Below, piece after piece: positions 9,837 to 20,700 of a stretch of 46,818 nt of DNA (positions are counted from its first letter, which is position 1; each line of letters starts with the position of its first letter). A model generated the notes under the pieces. It made no database searches. It saw nothing but the letters and a program-made list of their open reading frames with translations, and was not told where the DNA came from. The position numbers and the translations under genes are program-made. The stretch is from Mariniblastus sp. (GTDB lineage: Bacteria > Planctomycetota > Planctomycetia > Pirellulales > Pirellulaceae), in contig JABACA010000020.1 in NCBI GenBank assembly GCA_014237975.1, forward strand, positions 1 through 46,818, written 5' to 3'.

Positions 9837-9923
9837 AATGATGCTAATGCGTGATCGGTTGATGATTCAAGAAACCCGAGTGCGATTCGTAAAAAAATCC
9901 AACCAGGGAGAGGTTGAAATATA

Positions 9924-9943
9924 GGCCTGAGCCTCTTCAGGCC
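9924..9943 (+). terminator. Candidate hairpin terminator after the small exported protein
   Basis: A perfect 7-bp inverted repeat, GGCCTGA / TCAGGCC, with a 6-nt loop lies 87 bp after the stop at 9836. It lacks a clean T tract (AGCGGTATTATTT follows), so it may be a weak or bidirectional terminator, or simply a hairpin. Confidence 0.3.
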
Positions 9944-10012
9944 CAGCGGTATTATTTATCATCATTCAACATGCAACGTCCATCACAAACGTCACCTTGA
10001 TATATGTTGCCA

Positions 10013-10528
10013 TCATCTAAACGCAAGACGCCAACATTGCACTCCTCCCGGCCTAAGGGGGGGGAATGGCGAAAAAACCGTGCGGATGCCCTGAATAACG
10101 AAAAGCAGAAAGAGAAAGAGAACGAGGGCGAGAATTATTTTGTACTGCCTGGGTGTAATTTTCATCAGCTCAACTCCTTGGTCACGTTCTGCTTCTTTCG
10201 TGGTTTGCCAAACCGCTTGGTGTCCTATGTGGGTTTTAAATTGAAAAAGATAACTAAACCCAATGAAAAACAAGTATCCCAGCACCCCGAGCCGACTCCC
10301 AACGCAACTTTTTTGATTTCGATAAAAGCAACGCTGAATTACATCCCCGTGGTGAAAACGTCTTCTCCACCAGGCCAACGGCAGCAAAGCAATTAAGTAA
10401 ATGGGCCACGATAAACTCGGAAAACCGGGCGGATTGATGCCGTAATTCGTTGTTTCTAAATGATTTATGCCAATTTGATTTGTGGAATTTATTCTAGAAG
10501 CTGAAAATAAAGCAATCCCGTTCTGCAT
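10013..10528 (-). CDS. Candidate small membrane protein, possibly a shorter 50-residue gene from 10165
   Basis: An open frame of 171 codons starting at ATG 10528, with three hydrophobic stretches: WPIYLIALLPLAWW, LGVLGYLFFIGFSYLF and IILALVLFLFLLFVIQG. No family recognised. Inside it an ATG at 10165 is preceded by AAGGAG with 8-nt spacing, the strongest ribosome site in this area. The real gene may therefore be the last 50 codons only, a single-helix peptide beginning MKITPRQYKIILAL. A run of eight G on the plus strand (10057-10064) lies in its 3' part and could hide a frameshift. The overlapping plus-strand frame is less convincing because it is charged, low-complexity and without a ribosome site. 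The rest of the gap 9837-10600 shows nothing beyond the hairpin at 9924. Confidence 0.4.
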   Translation of the reverse strand: MQNGIALFSASRINSTNQIGINHLETTNYGINPPGFPSLSWPIYLIALLPLAWWRRRFHHGDVIQRCFYRNQKSCVGSRLGVLGYLFFIGFSYLFQFKTHIGHQAVWQTTKEAERDQGVELMKITPRQYKIILALVLFLFLLFVIQGIRTVFSPFPPLRPGGVQCWRLAFR

Positions 10529-10600
10529 CTAATAATTTAGCGAATCGCTCTATTAAAAGAGTAAGATGGCGCGACAACAATATTGCTGAAAGAATCAACA

Positions 10601-11911
10601 ATGCTCAATCGTCGAAAAATGCTCCAAGGAGTAGGCGCCGCATTTGGCGCATCTTTCGCTTCCCGCCCGCTGCTGGGGTCGCCTTTTTCCAACAATTCGA
10701 CGCCCAAGCGAATTATTTTCTTCATGCAGAACCAGGGATTCGATCCTAGAACCTGTGTTCCCGATGGAGTGCGAAGCAGCCGATCACTGGCAAAATTGAA
10801 GCTTCCTGAGCCCATTAGTGCGCTTGAGCCCTTCAAGGATCGATTGCAAATAATTAACGGACTGCACGGTCGCCATACCAGCCCATCCCATAGTGCATTT
10901 TTTGGCGCACTTGGTGGCTATCGAGGTAGTGACGGTGTCCCTCCGAGCGCTGCCACCATTGATTATCACCTCAGTAACGTTTTGCCGCAGACGCTGCTGC
11001 CGCATCTTTGCATCGGGATGGACTCCATCGAAAACATGAAGACCAAGCCAACGATCGCTACGCTTTCCGCCAGCGGCGCGGGGCAACCGATCTTCATGCA
11101 TTCGAATCCGAATCATCTCTATCAAATGTTGTACGGCGGTATCTCCAAAGGTGACATTCGACTTCAACACGAAGCGCGGTCCAATTTGCTAAATCAAATT
11201 GAAAACTTTGCCGCTTCAAAAGGACGATCGCTTCCGCCGACCGAGCAGAATCGTTACGGGCAATTCGTGCAGGGATTTAAGGATGTCAATGGCCTTCGTG
11301 ATCGCCTTGACACGGTGTCCGATCACTTGCGTAAATTTGCGCCAAAGGTTGATGAGCGATACACCACGCCAGAATTTGAAACCGACTGGCACGATTGCTT
11401 GCTCGACCTTGGAATTTCGGCCCTGACTTCCGGTATCACCAATACATTAACCATCGGGTCGGGACGCGGCGAGATTTTTGGAGCCTGGAAGGGACTAGGC
11501 ATCGAACAACAAGGACACAATCTGGGGCACATGGATCAGCCTGACAACCCGATCTGGATCAAGATTCGCCAGTACAACTGTCGCATGTTGGTACGGATTA
11601 TGGAAAAACTGGAATCCGTACCCGAAGGCAGTGGCACGATGATGGATCACACCTTGATCGTTTACACCAGCAACAATGCGGACAAGCAGCACACCAACGG
11701 AGCAAATTGGCCGGTTATGTTGCTGGGTAACTTCGATGGTGCATTCAAAACAGGATGCTTCACACAGCTGAATGGCAAGCGACCCATCAACGCTTTGTAC
11801 ACAACGCTTCTTCGCGCCGCTGGGAAGAACGTTGATCGATTCAACATGAATGACAAGTTGGCCAAAAAGTTTGACTCCGGTTCAGGCCCGCTTAAGCAAC
11901 TGCTGGTATAA
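10601..11911 (+). CDS. DUF1552 family protein with RR leader
   Basis: 436 residues from ATG 10601 (a TTG at 10583 would add six residues before the leader). [18 protein letters not shown] is a Tat-like signal. The body shows the pattern of the planctomycete DUF1552 family: an early [13 protein letters not shown] strand, [17 protein letters not shown], and a late [19 protein letters not shown] segment. It probably has an alkaline-phosphatase/sulfatase-like overall fold related to DUF1501, which is inference from memory. Its function is unknown experimentally. DUF1552 genes typically sit beside DUF1592/DUF1588/DUF1585 cytochromes, and that partner follows 190 bp downstream here. A hairpin at 11941 may separate or attenuate the two. 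Confidence 0.88.
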   Translation: MLNRRKMLQGVGAAFGASFASRPLLGSPFSNNSTPKRIIFFMQNQGFDPRTCVPDGVRSSRSLAKLKLPEPISALEPFKDRLQIINGLHGRHTSPSHSAFFGALGGYRGSDGVPPSAATIDYHLSNVLPQTLLPHLCIGMDSIENMKTKPTIATLSASGAGQPIFMHSNPNHLYQMLYGGISKGDIRLQHEARSNLLNQIENFAASKGRSLPPTEQNRYGQFVQGFKDVNGLRDRLDTVSDHLRKFAPKVDERYTTPEFETDWHDCLLDLGISALTSGITNTLTIGSGRGEIFGAWKGLGIEQQGHNLGHMDQPDNPIWIKIRQYNCRMLVRIMEKLESVPEGSGTMMDHTLIVYTSNNADKQHTNGANWPVMLLGNFDGAFKTGCFTQLNGKRPINALYTTLLRAAGKNVDRFNMNDKLAKKFDSGSGPLKQLLV

Positions 11912-11940
11912 GCGATCACTTCTCTTGGTATTCGCCCTCT

Positions 11941-11966
11941 CAGCCGGTGCTCAAATGAGACGGCTG
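11941..11966 (+). terminator. Candidate hairpin between DUF1552 and the DUF1592 cytochrome
   Basis: CAGCCG ... CGGCTG encloses a second pair CTC/GAG around AAAT, forming one long imperfect stem 30 bp after the DUF1552 stop, followed by TTTGAATAG. The T run is short, so this may be a partial terminator or an RNA-stabilising hairpin rather than a full stop. Confidence 0.4.
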
Positions 11967-12101
11967 TTTGAATAGAATCATTTTGGGAAGCTGCGAGTGG
12001 CTACAAACGACCTGTTCCACCGAGGGCAAGCTGTTTCAGGTTGACCTTCACATCGATGGCAGCCTTACTTGAATTAATGCGGCAAAAACGAAAAAAGCTC
12101 T

Positions 12102-14735
12102 ATGAAAACTCAATTCTCGATCTGGATTGCACCTCGATTACTGCTTGCATTGGTCACGCTCTCTAGTTGGCAGTTGTCTTTTGCCGTTGGTGACGATTAC
12201 ACCCCCGGGCAAAAAGTCAACAAAGACTATGACGGCTTTGCAAAGAGGTTTCTCGCCAGCCATTGCGGAGATTGTCATAGTGGGCCAGATCACGAGGGTA
12301 GTCTGTCGATTGGCGAGCTTGGCCCTGTCGACGAGGTCAATGCGGCGGCATGGAGAAGCATTTGGGCACAGGTCACGTTGAAGGAGATGCCACCCAAAGA
12401 TATGGATCAGCCAGAGGTCGTTCAGCGGCTTGAGTTTTCGGACTGGATCGTGGGTGAATTGACACGTGTGATGCGGGACAAAGGAGGATTTCATGCCGCG
12501 CTGGATCCAGACAAAGGCAACTTTGTTGATCATGAGCTACTCTTTGGATCGCTTCCCGACGGCATCAAGTTGGTGCCAACTTCGTCACCTGCACGGCTTT
12601 GGCGTGTGACGCCCCAAGAACACATCACCCGCTTAAACGAATTGATCAACAAGGAACCGGAATTCAATCCTTCGAAGCCCGGCCTTCGCACTCATGGCGA
12701 CGTTGTTCCTACCAATCACGGCGGTGAACTCAAGCTCTATTTTGGCACCGATCGCATCATCGCCTGGCAAGGCGGGACCGTGGCCTATGCGACAGCCGTC
12801 AAAAGTTTGCCGGCCGTCCTTTCGTCAACGCGACATCACGGGCTAGAAAACTATCCGAACTTCTCCTCGGTCAACAGTGCCGAAGCGACACAGATTATGA
12901 GTGCTGCCGACGACATCATCCGTTATATGGCCTATGGTCCGCTCAGCATTGCAGAGCCGTACCAGATCTCAGACGATCGTAAAACCATCGCGAGTATCGC
13001 GGCCAAGTCGCAAGGCGACATTCGTGGCCTGCCGATCAGCCTCATCTACAGCACCAAGGTCGCGCGTCCTCTGACGCCGGTTTACGATCTTATGAAAGAG
13101 GAAGAAGTCACTGACGAGAGGCTACGGGCTGCAGTCGATTACCTGTTTGAATCGTTAACTTTTCGGCCACCAGTCCAGAGCGAGTCGGATCAATATTTGT
13201 CGATCACAAAGCAGTCCATTGAGAAACTTGGCAAGGAAGACGGTATTGCTCTTGGTCTTTCGTCCATATTCCTTGATCGCGATGCGCTCTTCCGACCTGA
13301 ATTGGTCGAAAGCGGTAAACCGGATCGTCACGGGCGCGTCAGGATGCTGGACTGGGAATTGGGCTTGGCGGTCAATCATGCGCTGCGTTACATCAAGCCG
13401 GATGCGCAGCTTCGGAATGCGATTGTCGAGGGGCGGATGCGTACCAAAACTGATGTCAAACGCGAAGTAGAGCGAATGTTGGCCGATGACAGGATTCGCA
13501 AGCCCCGCGTTTTGCGATTCTTCCGAGACTATTTTGACTACGATCTCGGCGGATACATCTGCAAAGACGATCAGGCACTTGCCGCGACGGGTGCGCCGAC
13601 AACAGGTGTCTCTCACTATCGAGCGATGTTTGACGCCGCGGCGGGCACGGATCGACTAATAGAGTTGATTCTGCAGGAAGACAAAGATGTGTTGAAGCAG
13701 TTATTGACGACCGACAAAGTCGTAGCCACCAAGAACGATAATACGTATTTCGGCACACATCGCACAAAGAAAGAAACGCAGGATGCAATAGCGGCCGCAA
13801 AGAAGGCAAAAAAAGAAGCAGCAAAGGAAGAACATGCCGCGCTCGAGAAGGCAGAAAAGGAACTAGCTGAACTCGAGGAGTGGTTGAAAGCCAACCCCGA
13901 CGAGAGTCGGGCGAAGAGGGAAGGACTCACGGCGAGTAGGAAGGCCGTCATTATAGCAAAGCAGAAAGTGAAGCAGGCAACAATCAAAAAGAATCGCAAT
14001 AATGTCAATCACAGCGTTACACAGGTCAATCTAAACGGCGAGAAGATCTACGCTCGCGTCAGTCGTCGTAGCTTTGGCAACGGGACGATGAAACCGGAAC
14101 GATTCCTGGCAAAGGCACCGGAAGGCCAACGCCTGGGCATTCTAACTCATCCCAGCTGGCTTGTTTCACATTCCGATGCCATGGACAACCACGCTATTCA
14201 TCGCGGAAAGTGGATCCGAGAGCGGCTGCTCGGCGGCGGTATTCCCGATGTGCCGATTACTGTCGATGCGATGCTGCCAGATGAACCTCACAATACGTTG
14301 CGCGAACGCATGCGGGTCACGACGGAGAGCAATTGCTGGACTTGTCACCAGAAAATGGATCCGCTTGGGCTACCGTTTGAAATGTACAATCATGCAGGAA
14401 TCTACAGAACGACCGAACTCGACAAACCTGTCGACACCACTGGCGAGATTGCTAATTCGGGTGATCCTGAGTTGGACGGAAAAGTCGCTGACGCCATTGA
14501 GATGATCCGAAAGTTGGCCGAAAGCGAACGAGCCGAACAGGTCTTCGTTCGTCACGCCTTCCGATTCTGGATGGGTCGCAACGAAACGCTTAACGACGCG
14601 CCGGTTCTCCAGAACGCCCATCGTGCTTACAAGGAGAGCGGGGGTAGCATGAAGGCGTTGATCGTTTCGCTACTCACTTCCGACTCGTTTCTCTACCGCA
14701 CCAGAAGTGATTCCCCGTCTGCTGTTGAGAAATAA
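12102..14735 (+). CDS. Planctomycete cytochrome with DUF1592, DUF1588 and DUF1585 domains
   Basis: 877 residues. A signal peptide ([19 protein letters not shown]) is followed by the heme motif CGDCH at 55-59. Then comes a DUF1592-like region ([12 protein letters not shown] to [15 protein letters not shown], about 350-410). DUF1588 follows with [20 protein letters not shown] and a second heme-type motif, CWTCH, at 745-749 before [14 protein letters not shown]. The C-terminus is DUF1585 ([25 protein letters not shown]). Two hemes and export imply an extracytoplasmic electron carrier or oxidase, but no member has a firm function that I know of. A Lys/Ala/Glu-rich coiled coil (about 560-630) interrupts the region between DUF1592 and DUF1588. 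It pairs with the DUF1552 gene just upstream. Confidence 0.88.
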   Translation: MKTQFSIWIAPRLLLALVTLSSWQLSFAVGDDYTPGQKVNKDYDGFAKRFLASHCGDCHSGPDHEGSLSIGELGPVDEVNAAAWRSIWAQVTLKEMPPKDMDQPEVVQRLEFSDWIVGELTRVMRDKGGFHAALDPDKGNFVDHELLFGSLPDGIKLVPTSSPARLWRVTPQEHITRLNELINKEPEFNPSKPGLRTHGDVVPTNHGGELKLYFGTDRIIAWQGGTVAYATAVKSLPAVLSSTRHHGLENYPNFSSVNSAEATQIMSAADDIIRYMAYGPLSIAEPYQISDDRKTIASIAAKSQGDIRGLPISLIYSTKVARPLTPVYDLMKEEEVTDERLRAAVDYLFESLTFRPPVQSESDQYLSITKQSIEKLGKEDGIALGLSSIFLDRDALFRPELVESGKPDRHGRVRMLDWELGLAVNHALRYIKPDAQLRNAIVEGRMRTKTDVKREVERMLADDRIRKPRVLRFFRDYFDYDLGGYICKDDQALAATGAPTTGVSHYRAMFDAAAGTDRLIELILQEDKDVLKQLLTTDKVVATKNDNTYFGTHRTKKETQDAIAAAKKAKKEAAKEEHAALEKAEKELAELEEWLKANPDESRAKREGLTASRKAVIIAKQKVKQATIKKNRNNVNHSVTQVNLNGEKIYARVSRRSFGNGTMKPERFLAKAPEGQRLGILTHPSWLVSHSDAMDNHAIHRGKWIRERLLGGGIPDVPITVDAMLPDEPHNTLRERMRVTTESNCWTCHQKMDPLGLPFEMYNHAGIYRTTELDKPVDTTGEIANSGDPELDGKVADAIEMIRKLAESERAEQVFVRHAFRFWMGRNETLNDAPVLQNAHRAYKESGGSMKALIVSLLTSDSFLYRTRSDSPSAVEK

Positions 14736-14738
14736 GAA

Positions 14739-14775
14739 TATCGCGGTTGGACAGGGGATTCGTGGGAATCGCGAT
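14739..14775 (+). terminator. Weak hairpin after the DUF1592 cytochrome
   Basis: ATCGCG and CGCGAT (14740-14745 and 14770-14775) flank an inner GATTC-GTGG-GAATC stem a few bases after the stop at 14735. There is no T tract. It could help end transcription between the plus-strand cytochrome and the minus-strand tRNA, but the case is weak. Confidence 0.2.
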
Positions 14776-14855
14776 CCGGAATTGAAATTCTGCGCAAAAC
14801 TCGAATCGATTTTGGCGTCGGCGAAGTAACCGCGACGACCTGCTGGCCGAAAAAG

Positions 14856-14929
14856 CACCCCGAGCAGGATTCGAACCTGCGACCTATTGATTAGAAGTCA
14901 ATTGCTCTATCCAGCTGAGCTATCGGGGC
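14856..14929 (-). tRNA. tRNA-Arg (anticodon TCT)
   Basis: On the minus strand GCCCCGA pairs with TCGGGGT (one G-T at the end), forming a 7-bp acceptor stem. A D arm (GCTC...GAGC), an anticodon stem ATTGA/TCAAT around loop CTTCTAA, and a T arm GCAGG-TTCGAAT-CCTGC complete the cloverleaf of 74 nt. Anticodon TCT reads AGA arginine codons. CCA is not encoded, because GC then T5 follows the discriminator; that T run may also serve as part of a terminator. It stands alone between the cytochrome and the kinase. Confidence 0.95.
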
Positions 14930-15023
14930 AATTCAATGGTGCCAGTCGATCAAGAGCTGTGAGGCTGTCTAGCCGACCGTATTGCATTCTAACACAAAAC
15001 GCTCAATTGGTGCATCGGCCAGC

Positions 15024-17201
15024 TCACCGTTGGTCTCCATAAACGAGTCGCACAATGGCAATCAGTTTTTGAATTTGTTGAGATATCAGCAACACAAAAG
15101 GGATGCCGATCAGGCCGGTCAGGCTGATCACTCCCAGCGCAAATTTGTTTTCCGCGCCGCAAAATATCACCAGCAATGCCATGGCCAGCCAGGGAATGCT
15201 GATGGCGATTACCTGGTAAAAAGGAATCAGTGTGCTGATGAAACTCAGGCGTTTCCGAGTGGTGTCAATGATTTCCGGGGAGTGAGATTCTTGCAATAGC
15301 GTCGGCAACCAACAACGCATGATCAGGTAGGTAATGGGAAAAAACGTGAACGACATAATGGCCAGCCCGGCGAACGTATGTGAAAACACAAAGTCGATCC
15401 AACCCTGCCGCGCGATGGAAAAACCAGCCACCGTCATGACAATCGGAAAAAGGAAACCCGACACGATCCACTCGATAGCGCAGATGATCGCCAGGACGTG
15501 ACCTGAGGATATCAGGCTACCAATTCCCTGTTGAACTTCACCGATTGACAATGTGGTGCTTCGGCCGCGGAGTTGGGCAGCCCTTTTTGCCAAGGCTTGC
15601 CAGGCCTTGCGTGCCAGAAACAGGAACAGCACAGTGGCGAGGGGAAACGCGGTCAAGTTGATAACCCACTGTGTTTGCCAGAACATCTCAGTGGCCGAGT
15701 CACCCGGCGGCAGCGACTGGAGCAGGTTGAATCGTCGTATAAAAAAAACGCCCAGGATGTTGACGAAGGTAGCGACGAACCAACAACCAAAAATAAAATG
15801 ACGGCTGACCCAATGGCTCCAGTGTCCTGGCGGGGCGTACAGCAAGTGCTCTGCCCGCGGGTTGAGGGCGATTTTTAACCGTGTGGATAACTCATCAGCT
15901 GTCGGGAAACGCTGGTTGGGGACAGACTGCAGACATGTCCGGATCGTTGAATGGATCAACCCGGGAGTCGTCTTGTCGGACGCGTCCTCAGTGTCCGAAA
16001 AATCAACTAGCTGTTCACGCCGGTCGGTCAGCTGCTGCAATTGTTCCGCCCAAGCCAGGCTGCCATCGGACGATGGATAAGGATTGCGACCCATCAACAT
16101 TTCATACATGACGATCCCTAGCGAAAAGAGGTCGCACCGGTGATCCAGTTGGCCAGGTGTTGTTTCATCAAGTGGATTGAAGGCTCTTAATTGCTCGGGA
16201 GACATGTAGGCCAGGCTGCCACCAAATTGCGATTGGGAATTGGCGCCATCCAAATTCTCGCAAAAGCTGATATTGAAATCCGCCAGCTTCGGCAGGTAGT
16301 CCGCACCGATCAACACATTGGCAGGCTTGACATCACGGTGCAGGACTTTTCGACTGCGGGCATACTCCAATGCGTCAGCCAGTTGGTGCCCGACAAAGCA
16401 AACCGTTTGTTCCCAATCAAGATTCAGCAGCTTGGCCCTGACGGGCGAGTGGTGGCGGGGAGATTCACCCCGCGCCACAACGGCACGGTCCACCGCCGCT
16501 ACATAGGATCGACCGCTCCATTGGTCGCGAGGTATTTCAGCGGTCGAACCGATTAAGTCCAACAGCGTCCCTCCGGCAATATACTCCATGTACAACAGGT
16601 GGACGTCTTGTTGCTTGGCCGGGCGTTGATCGTAAACGCGTACGATGTTGGGGTGGTCCATTTGCGCCAGCGTTTGTGGTTCACTTCCCAAATTCCGAGA
16701 AACTTTCAAGGCAACCAACCGCTGCATGGATGTTTGCCGGGCAAGAAACACCGTGGCAAAAGCTCCGCGGCCAAGGTTGGCCAGCAACTCAAAGTCGTCG
16801 ATGATTTCGCCGGCAGAAAGTTCACGCTTTGCAAAATGGGCCTTAGACTGGGGCACGATTGTGGATGGCGCAAAGGTTGGTTGCGTTGATCCCGCCATGG
16901 AATCATTCTGAATCGTAGCGTAGTCCAATCCCTTGAGTAACGGATATACCTCGTAGTAGTCAGAGAAGGTAACGGACTCGCCGGATTGATTACGACACCG
17001 GATTTCGATCAGGACCAGTTGAGCAAGAACTTCAAGCACGGGCTGAGCCGACTGTTGGTCAAGGAACTGTTTCAAGCTGGAAACCTGACCACTTAGCAAG
17101 GCTGCAGAAAATGCGTCTGTGACAAAAGCATCCGGTTCAACCGGGTCCTGGGGCTGGGTTGACGGTGGATCGTTCGGCTTTTCGGAATCCATACAGTTCA
17201 T
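15024..17201 (-). CDS. Transmembrane serine/threonine protein kinase
   Basis: About 725 residues from ATG 17201 (ATG 17192 is equally possible; a TTG at 17246 also keeps the frame). An acidic N-terminal region precedes the kinase domain. The Gly loop is LGRGAFATVFLAR, the ATP Lys is in ALKVS, and the catalytic loop is VLHRDVKPANVL at about 286-297. The metal-binding DFG is replaced by DFN (KLADFNISF). GGSLAYMSPEQLRA is the activation-segment end. The C-terminal third has about six membrane helices (for example WFVATFVNILGVFF and VLAIICAIEWIVSGFLFPIV) and no obvious extracellular sensor. It probably phosphorylates Ser/Thr of cytoplasmic partners in response to a membrane signal; targets unknown. 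It is a single gene; downstream on its strand comes tRNA-Arg. Confidence 0.88.
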   Translation of the reverse strand: MNCMDSEKPNDPPSTQPQDPVEPDAFVTDAFSAALLSGQVSSLKQFLDQQSAQPVLEVLAQLVLIEIRCRNQSGESVTFSDYYEVYPLLKGLDYATIQNDSMAGSTQPTFAPSTIVPQSKAHFAKRELSAGEIIDDFELLANLGRGAFATVFLARQTSMQRLVALKVSRNLGSEPQTLAQMDHPNIVRVYDQRPAKQQDVHLLYMEYIAGGTLLDLIGSTAEIPRDQWSGRSYVAAVDRAVVARGESPRHHSPVRAKLLNLDWEQTVCFVGHQLADALEYARSRKVLHRDVKPANVLIGADYLPKLADFNISFCENLDGANSQSQFGGSLAYMSPEQLRAFNPLDETTPGQLDHRCDLFSLGIVMYEMLMGRNPYPSSDGSLAWAEQLQQLTDRREQLVDFSDTEDASDKTTPGLIHSTIRTCLQSVPNQRFPTADELSTRLKIALNPRAEHLLYAPPGHWSHWVSRHFIFGCWFVATFVNILGVFFIRRFNLLQSLPPGDSATEMFWQTQWVINLTAFPLATVLFLFLARKAWQALAKRAAQLRGRSTTLSIGEVQQGIGSLISSGHVLAIICAIEWIVSGFLFPIVMTVAGFSIARQGWIDFVFSHTFAGLAIMSFTFFPITYLIMRCWLPTLLQESHSPEIIDTTRKRLSFISTLIPFYQVIAISIPWLAMALLVIFCGAENKFALGVISLTGLIGIPFVLLISQQIQKLIAIVRLVYGDQR

Positions 17202-17740
17202 GCTAAGCGACCCAGGAAAACAGAGTTCACTTGGGGAAAGACGCAACAGTCGGCGGCAAACAACCAGTTTAATGTACAGGGGAAAACACCGTCACTATAC
17301 CAAAACGGTTGCATCCAAGCTGCCGAGCCATTGAATTTTGTGGCACGAGTGGCAAGCGACAGTCTACGGCCCATCATGAATAGCATGAGTTTGACATTGT
17401 AGAATGGGTGACATTCGTAAAGACGAGCGGCGCATGCGTTGCTTAAAAGGGAGCCAAATGGAACGATTCAGGGCCTTAAGTCGCGAGTGATCGCTGTTGG
17501 GCGCTGGTCGATTTGGCAAGTTTTTTGTTTTGTACACCAGCAGTATTCATTGGTTTGCGAACCTCACTTGTTTTGGAATGGATGCATAAAAACCAAGGGG
17601 CAACGAGTGATTCCCGTCAAGCGTCTTGCCAGTCTGCCCAAGCATGAACTGATGGATCAAGAGAGAGCCGATCGCCAGTTTGTTATTTGATTCAAGATTG
17701 GATAAACTAAGCCGACCATTACAACTATAAGGAATCTGGG
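17202..17740 (+). other. Intergenic region between kinase and propeller protein, no convincing gene
   Basis: About 540 bp separating two divergent genes, so promoters for both should lie here. A TTGACA occurs at 17391-17396, but the hexamer 17 nt later (TTCGTA) is a poor -10, so I do not call a promoter. An open plus-strand frame 17439-17690 (83 codons, TTG start) has no recognisable protein character or ribosome site. A ribosome site AAGGAA precedes the ATG at 17741. Confidence 0.4.
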
Positions 17741-20700
17741 ATGATGTGTCCTTATCGTAGTCGTTTGTTTGTGGCTGGCATTCTCAGCTTTTTTTTATTC
17801 TTGCCGGGACTTACGGCAGATGACTGGCCGACGTGGCGGCACGATGCATCACGTTCAGCGGCTACCGACCAGGTCTTGCCGGACACGCTCCACCTGCAAT
17901 GGTCGCGCCAGTTGCCACCGCCTAAAGCGGCTTGGCCCGAAGATCCACGATTGATGTTTGACGCGACGTACGAACCAATTGTCGTGGGTGACTTTCTCTA
18001 CCTGGCCTCCGCTCAGACAAATGGTGTAACCGCCTATAACACCAGGACGGGCGAAGAGAGGTGGCGTTACTTTACAACTGGTCCCGTCCGCTTCGCCCCG
18101 GTTTACGACAGCGGAAAATTGTACTTTGGCTGTGATGGAGGCCAGCTTTATTGTGTTGACTCAACCACGGGAAAACCCAACTGGAAAATCGACGCGGCTG
18201 CCACAAGCCGTAAGGTGATTGGAAACGACCGGCTGATTTCGGTTTGGCCCATTCGTGGTGGACCCGTGATTCATGATCATAAACTGTACTTTACGGCAGG
18301 CGTTTGGCCCTTCGAAGGGAATTTCCTGTATACCGTAGACCTGAAAAGTGATGCTGTCCCTCCTGCATACGAATCGGTAACACTTGCACCCAAGTTGTTG
18401 CCGCAGGGATACCTGGCCGCCAATGAAACGAACCTGCTGATACCAGGTGGACGTGGAAAAGTCCGGCGAATGGATTTCGCATCCAAGCGAATCAGAAATA
18501 TTAATTACGATTCGCGGGCCAAGACAGATTATCACGTCACCGCTTCATCCAAATGGATGTTCCACGGGGACAAGGTTGTTGACCTGGTCGCCAACAAGGA
18601 AATACCCTTTGAGTTATACAAACCAGTAACGCACGGCAGTATTTTATATGGTTCAATCAAGCACAAGGTCGTCGGCGGAATCGACATCGCCAAGCCAGTC
18701 GTGGCCGAGGGCAAAGATGCCAAGGGTGAGCCGATCCAGGTAAGTCGATTTGACGCCTATGCATTTACGCCGGATGTTGATGGGAAACCGGTCGATCCCG
18801 AAACGGCAATTCCGATCAGAATCGCCCTCAAGGCGGGCAACCGTCTGTTTGGATTCCAAGACAAAACCGTTTTCTCAACCGAATTGCCAGGCCCGCTAAG
18901 CAAGCCAGGAGTTGCTAAACCTGCCTGGTCGCGGACGATTGACGGGCATCCATCGTCCATGATTGCGGCTGATGACAGGCTGTTTGTAACCACGGCAGAG
19001 GGTCAGTTGTTCTGTTTCGGCGCCGAAAAGACCGCCCAATACCATTACCAGCGCCCCGCGAAAAAGATAACCGGCAACGATCGATCAACGTTCGTTGCCA
19101 GCTTGGTTCAGGCCGCCAAAACGAAAACGGGTTACTGTGTCGTGATGGGGCTGAACGACGGAAAAATGGTCGACGAACTCGTTTTACAGACTGACATGAG
19201 AATCCTCGTGTTGGACAAAGACCCCGCCCGTATCCAGGCACTGCGCAATCGATTAACGGATGCTGGCGTTTACGGTTCGCGAGTGGATGCATTTGTGGGT
19301 GACCCGCTCATCCAGTCACTTCCTCCCTATATTGCGAACCTGGTTGTATCGGAGGACTGGAGCCGCGCCGGTTTGGATCGAGGCAGAACGGTTGTCGAGG
19401 CAATTTATAAATCGTTGCGCCCCTATGGCGGTGTCGCCTGTTTTGAGTTGGGCCATATCGAGAACCAAGACTTGGAACAATGGGCATCAGCGCTTTCCAG
19501 GTCGAGCCTTCAGCAGGAGGGCCAACTTGCGGTTTTATCTCGCGTGGGAGCGCTGGAAGGGGCAGGAACCTGGTCGGACGAATATGGCTCGCCGGCAAAC
19601 ACACTGATGTCGAGCGAGAGTCGGGTCAAGGCGCCCCTTGGCGTATTGTGGTTTGGAGGTCCGGCTTCGGATCCCAGCCTGTTTTATGACCGACACCAAT
19701 GGGCATCGAGTGCGATCATCGTATCGGGTCGCATGATTATTCAAGGACCGCAAAAGCTAACGGCTGTGGATGTCTACACGGGACGCATCCTTTGGCAGAT
19801 ACCCTTAAAAAAGGGGCTGAGCCCGGGTCGTCGCGCCGCCTGGGAATCGACCGGGTTCCATTTCCTGGCAACCGACGATCGTATCTACCTGGTCTATGAA
19901 AAGGCCTGCCAGGTTTTTGACGCTGCCAGTGGTGAGCGGATCGATGTGTTTAAACTGGAAGACCCGGATCATAGTTTCGGTCGAATACGAATCTGGGAGA
20001 ACTGGCTGATCGTTCCTGCCTTTACCAAGCATCCAGAATTCGGGCCGGTCCCATCTCAACTCATTGCGATGGATCGATACGACGGTGAAACGGTCTGGAA
20101 TCTAAAAACGGAATTGAGTTTCCCGTTTGTGGCGGTTGGCAAGGACAAGTTTTTTGTGTTTGAGGGATTGTTGCAGGATCTTTACACGAATCGGCAGCGC
20201 AAGGGAGTCGTGCCGGCCGCCGCTCCCGAGAAGTACCTGGCCGCCTATGACGTTCTCTCGGGAAAACGTTTATGGAGAAAACCGACGGATCGAATTGTTA
20301 CGTGGCTGGCTTACTCCCAACCAAACGACGTGTTGATTGCTTCTGACAAAGCGGGTATCGAGGCTTGGCGCAGCAGTGGAGGAACCAAGCTGTGGAGCAA
20401 GCAATCAGATGGTGTTGGATTCCGTGGCCACCCGGAAAACCTGTGGGATAAAGTCATTATCTGGAACGACCGGATCATTGATCAACGTGGACCAGGTAAA
20501 TCGTACAACATTATGACTGGTGAACCGATTGTGCAGTTGCATCCGCTGACGGGATCCGAGACCGACTGGGCTTTTACCAAGGTGGGCCACCATTGTAACT
20601 ATGCCATTGCCAGTGAACATTTGATGACCTTTCGAGCCGACTCTGCGGCTTTTCTCGATTTGGATAACGGGGGTACCTCTCATCTGCAGGGTTTCCGGGC

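Noticed and set aside
17391..17419. TTGACA with 17-nt spacing to a hexamer, considered as a promoter
   Set aside because: The downstream hexamer is TTCGTA, a poor match to TATAAT.
17439..17690. 83-codon plus-strand frame between kinase and propeller genes
   Set aside because: TTG start, no ribosome site, composition not protein-like; left as intergenic.
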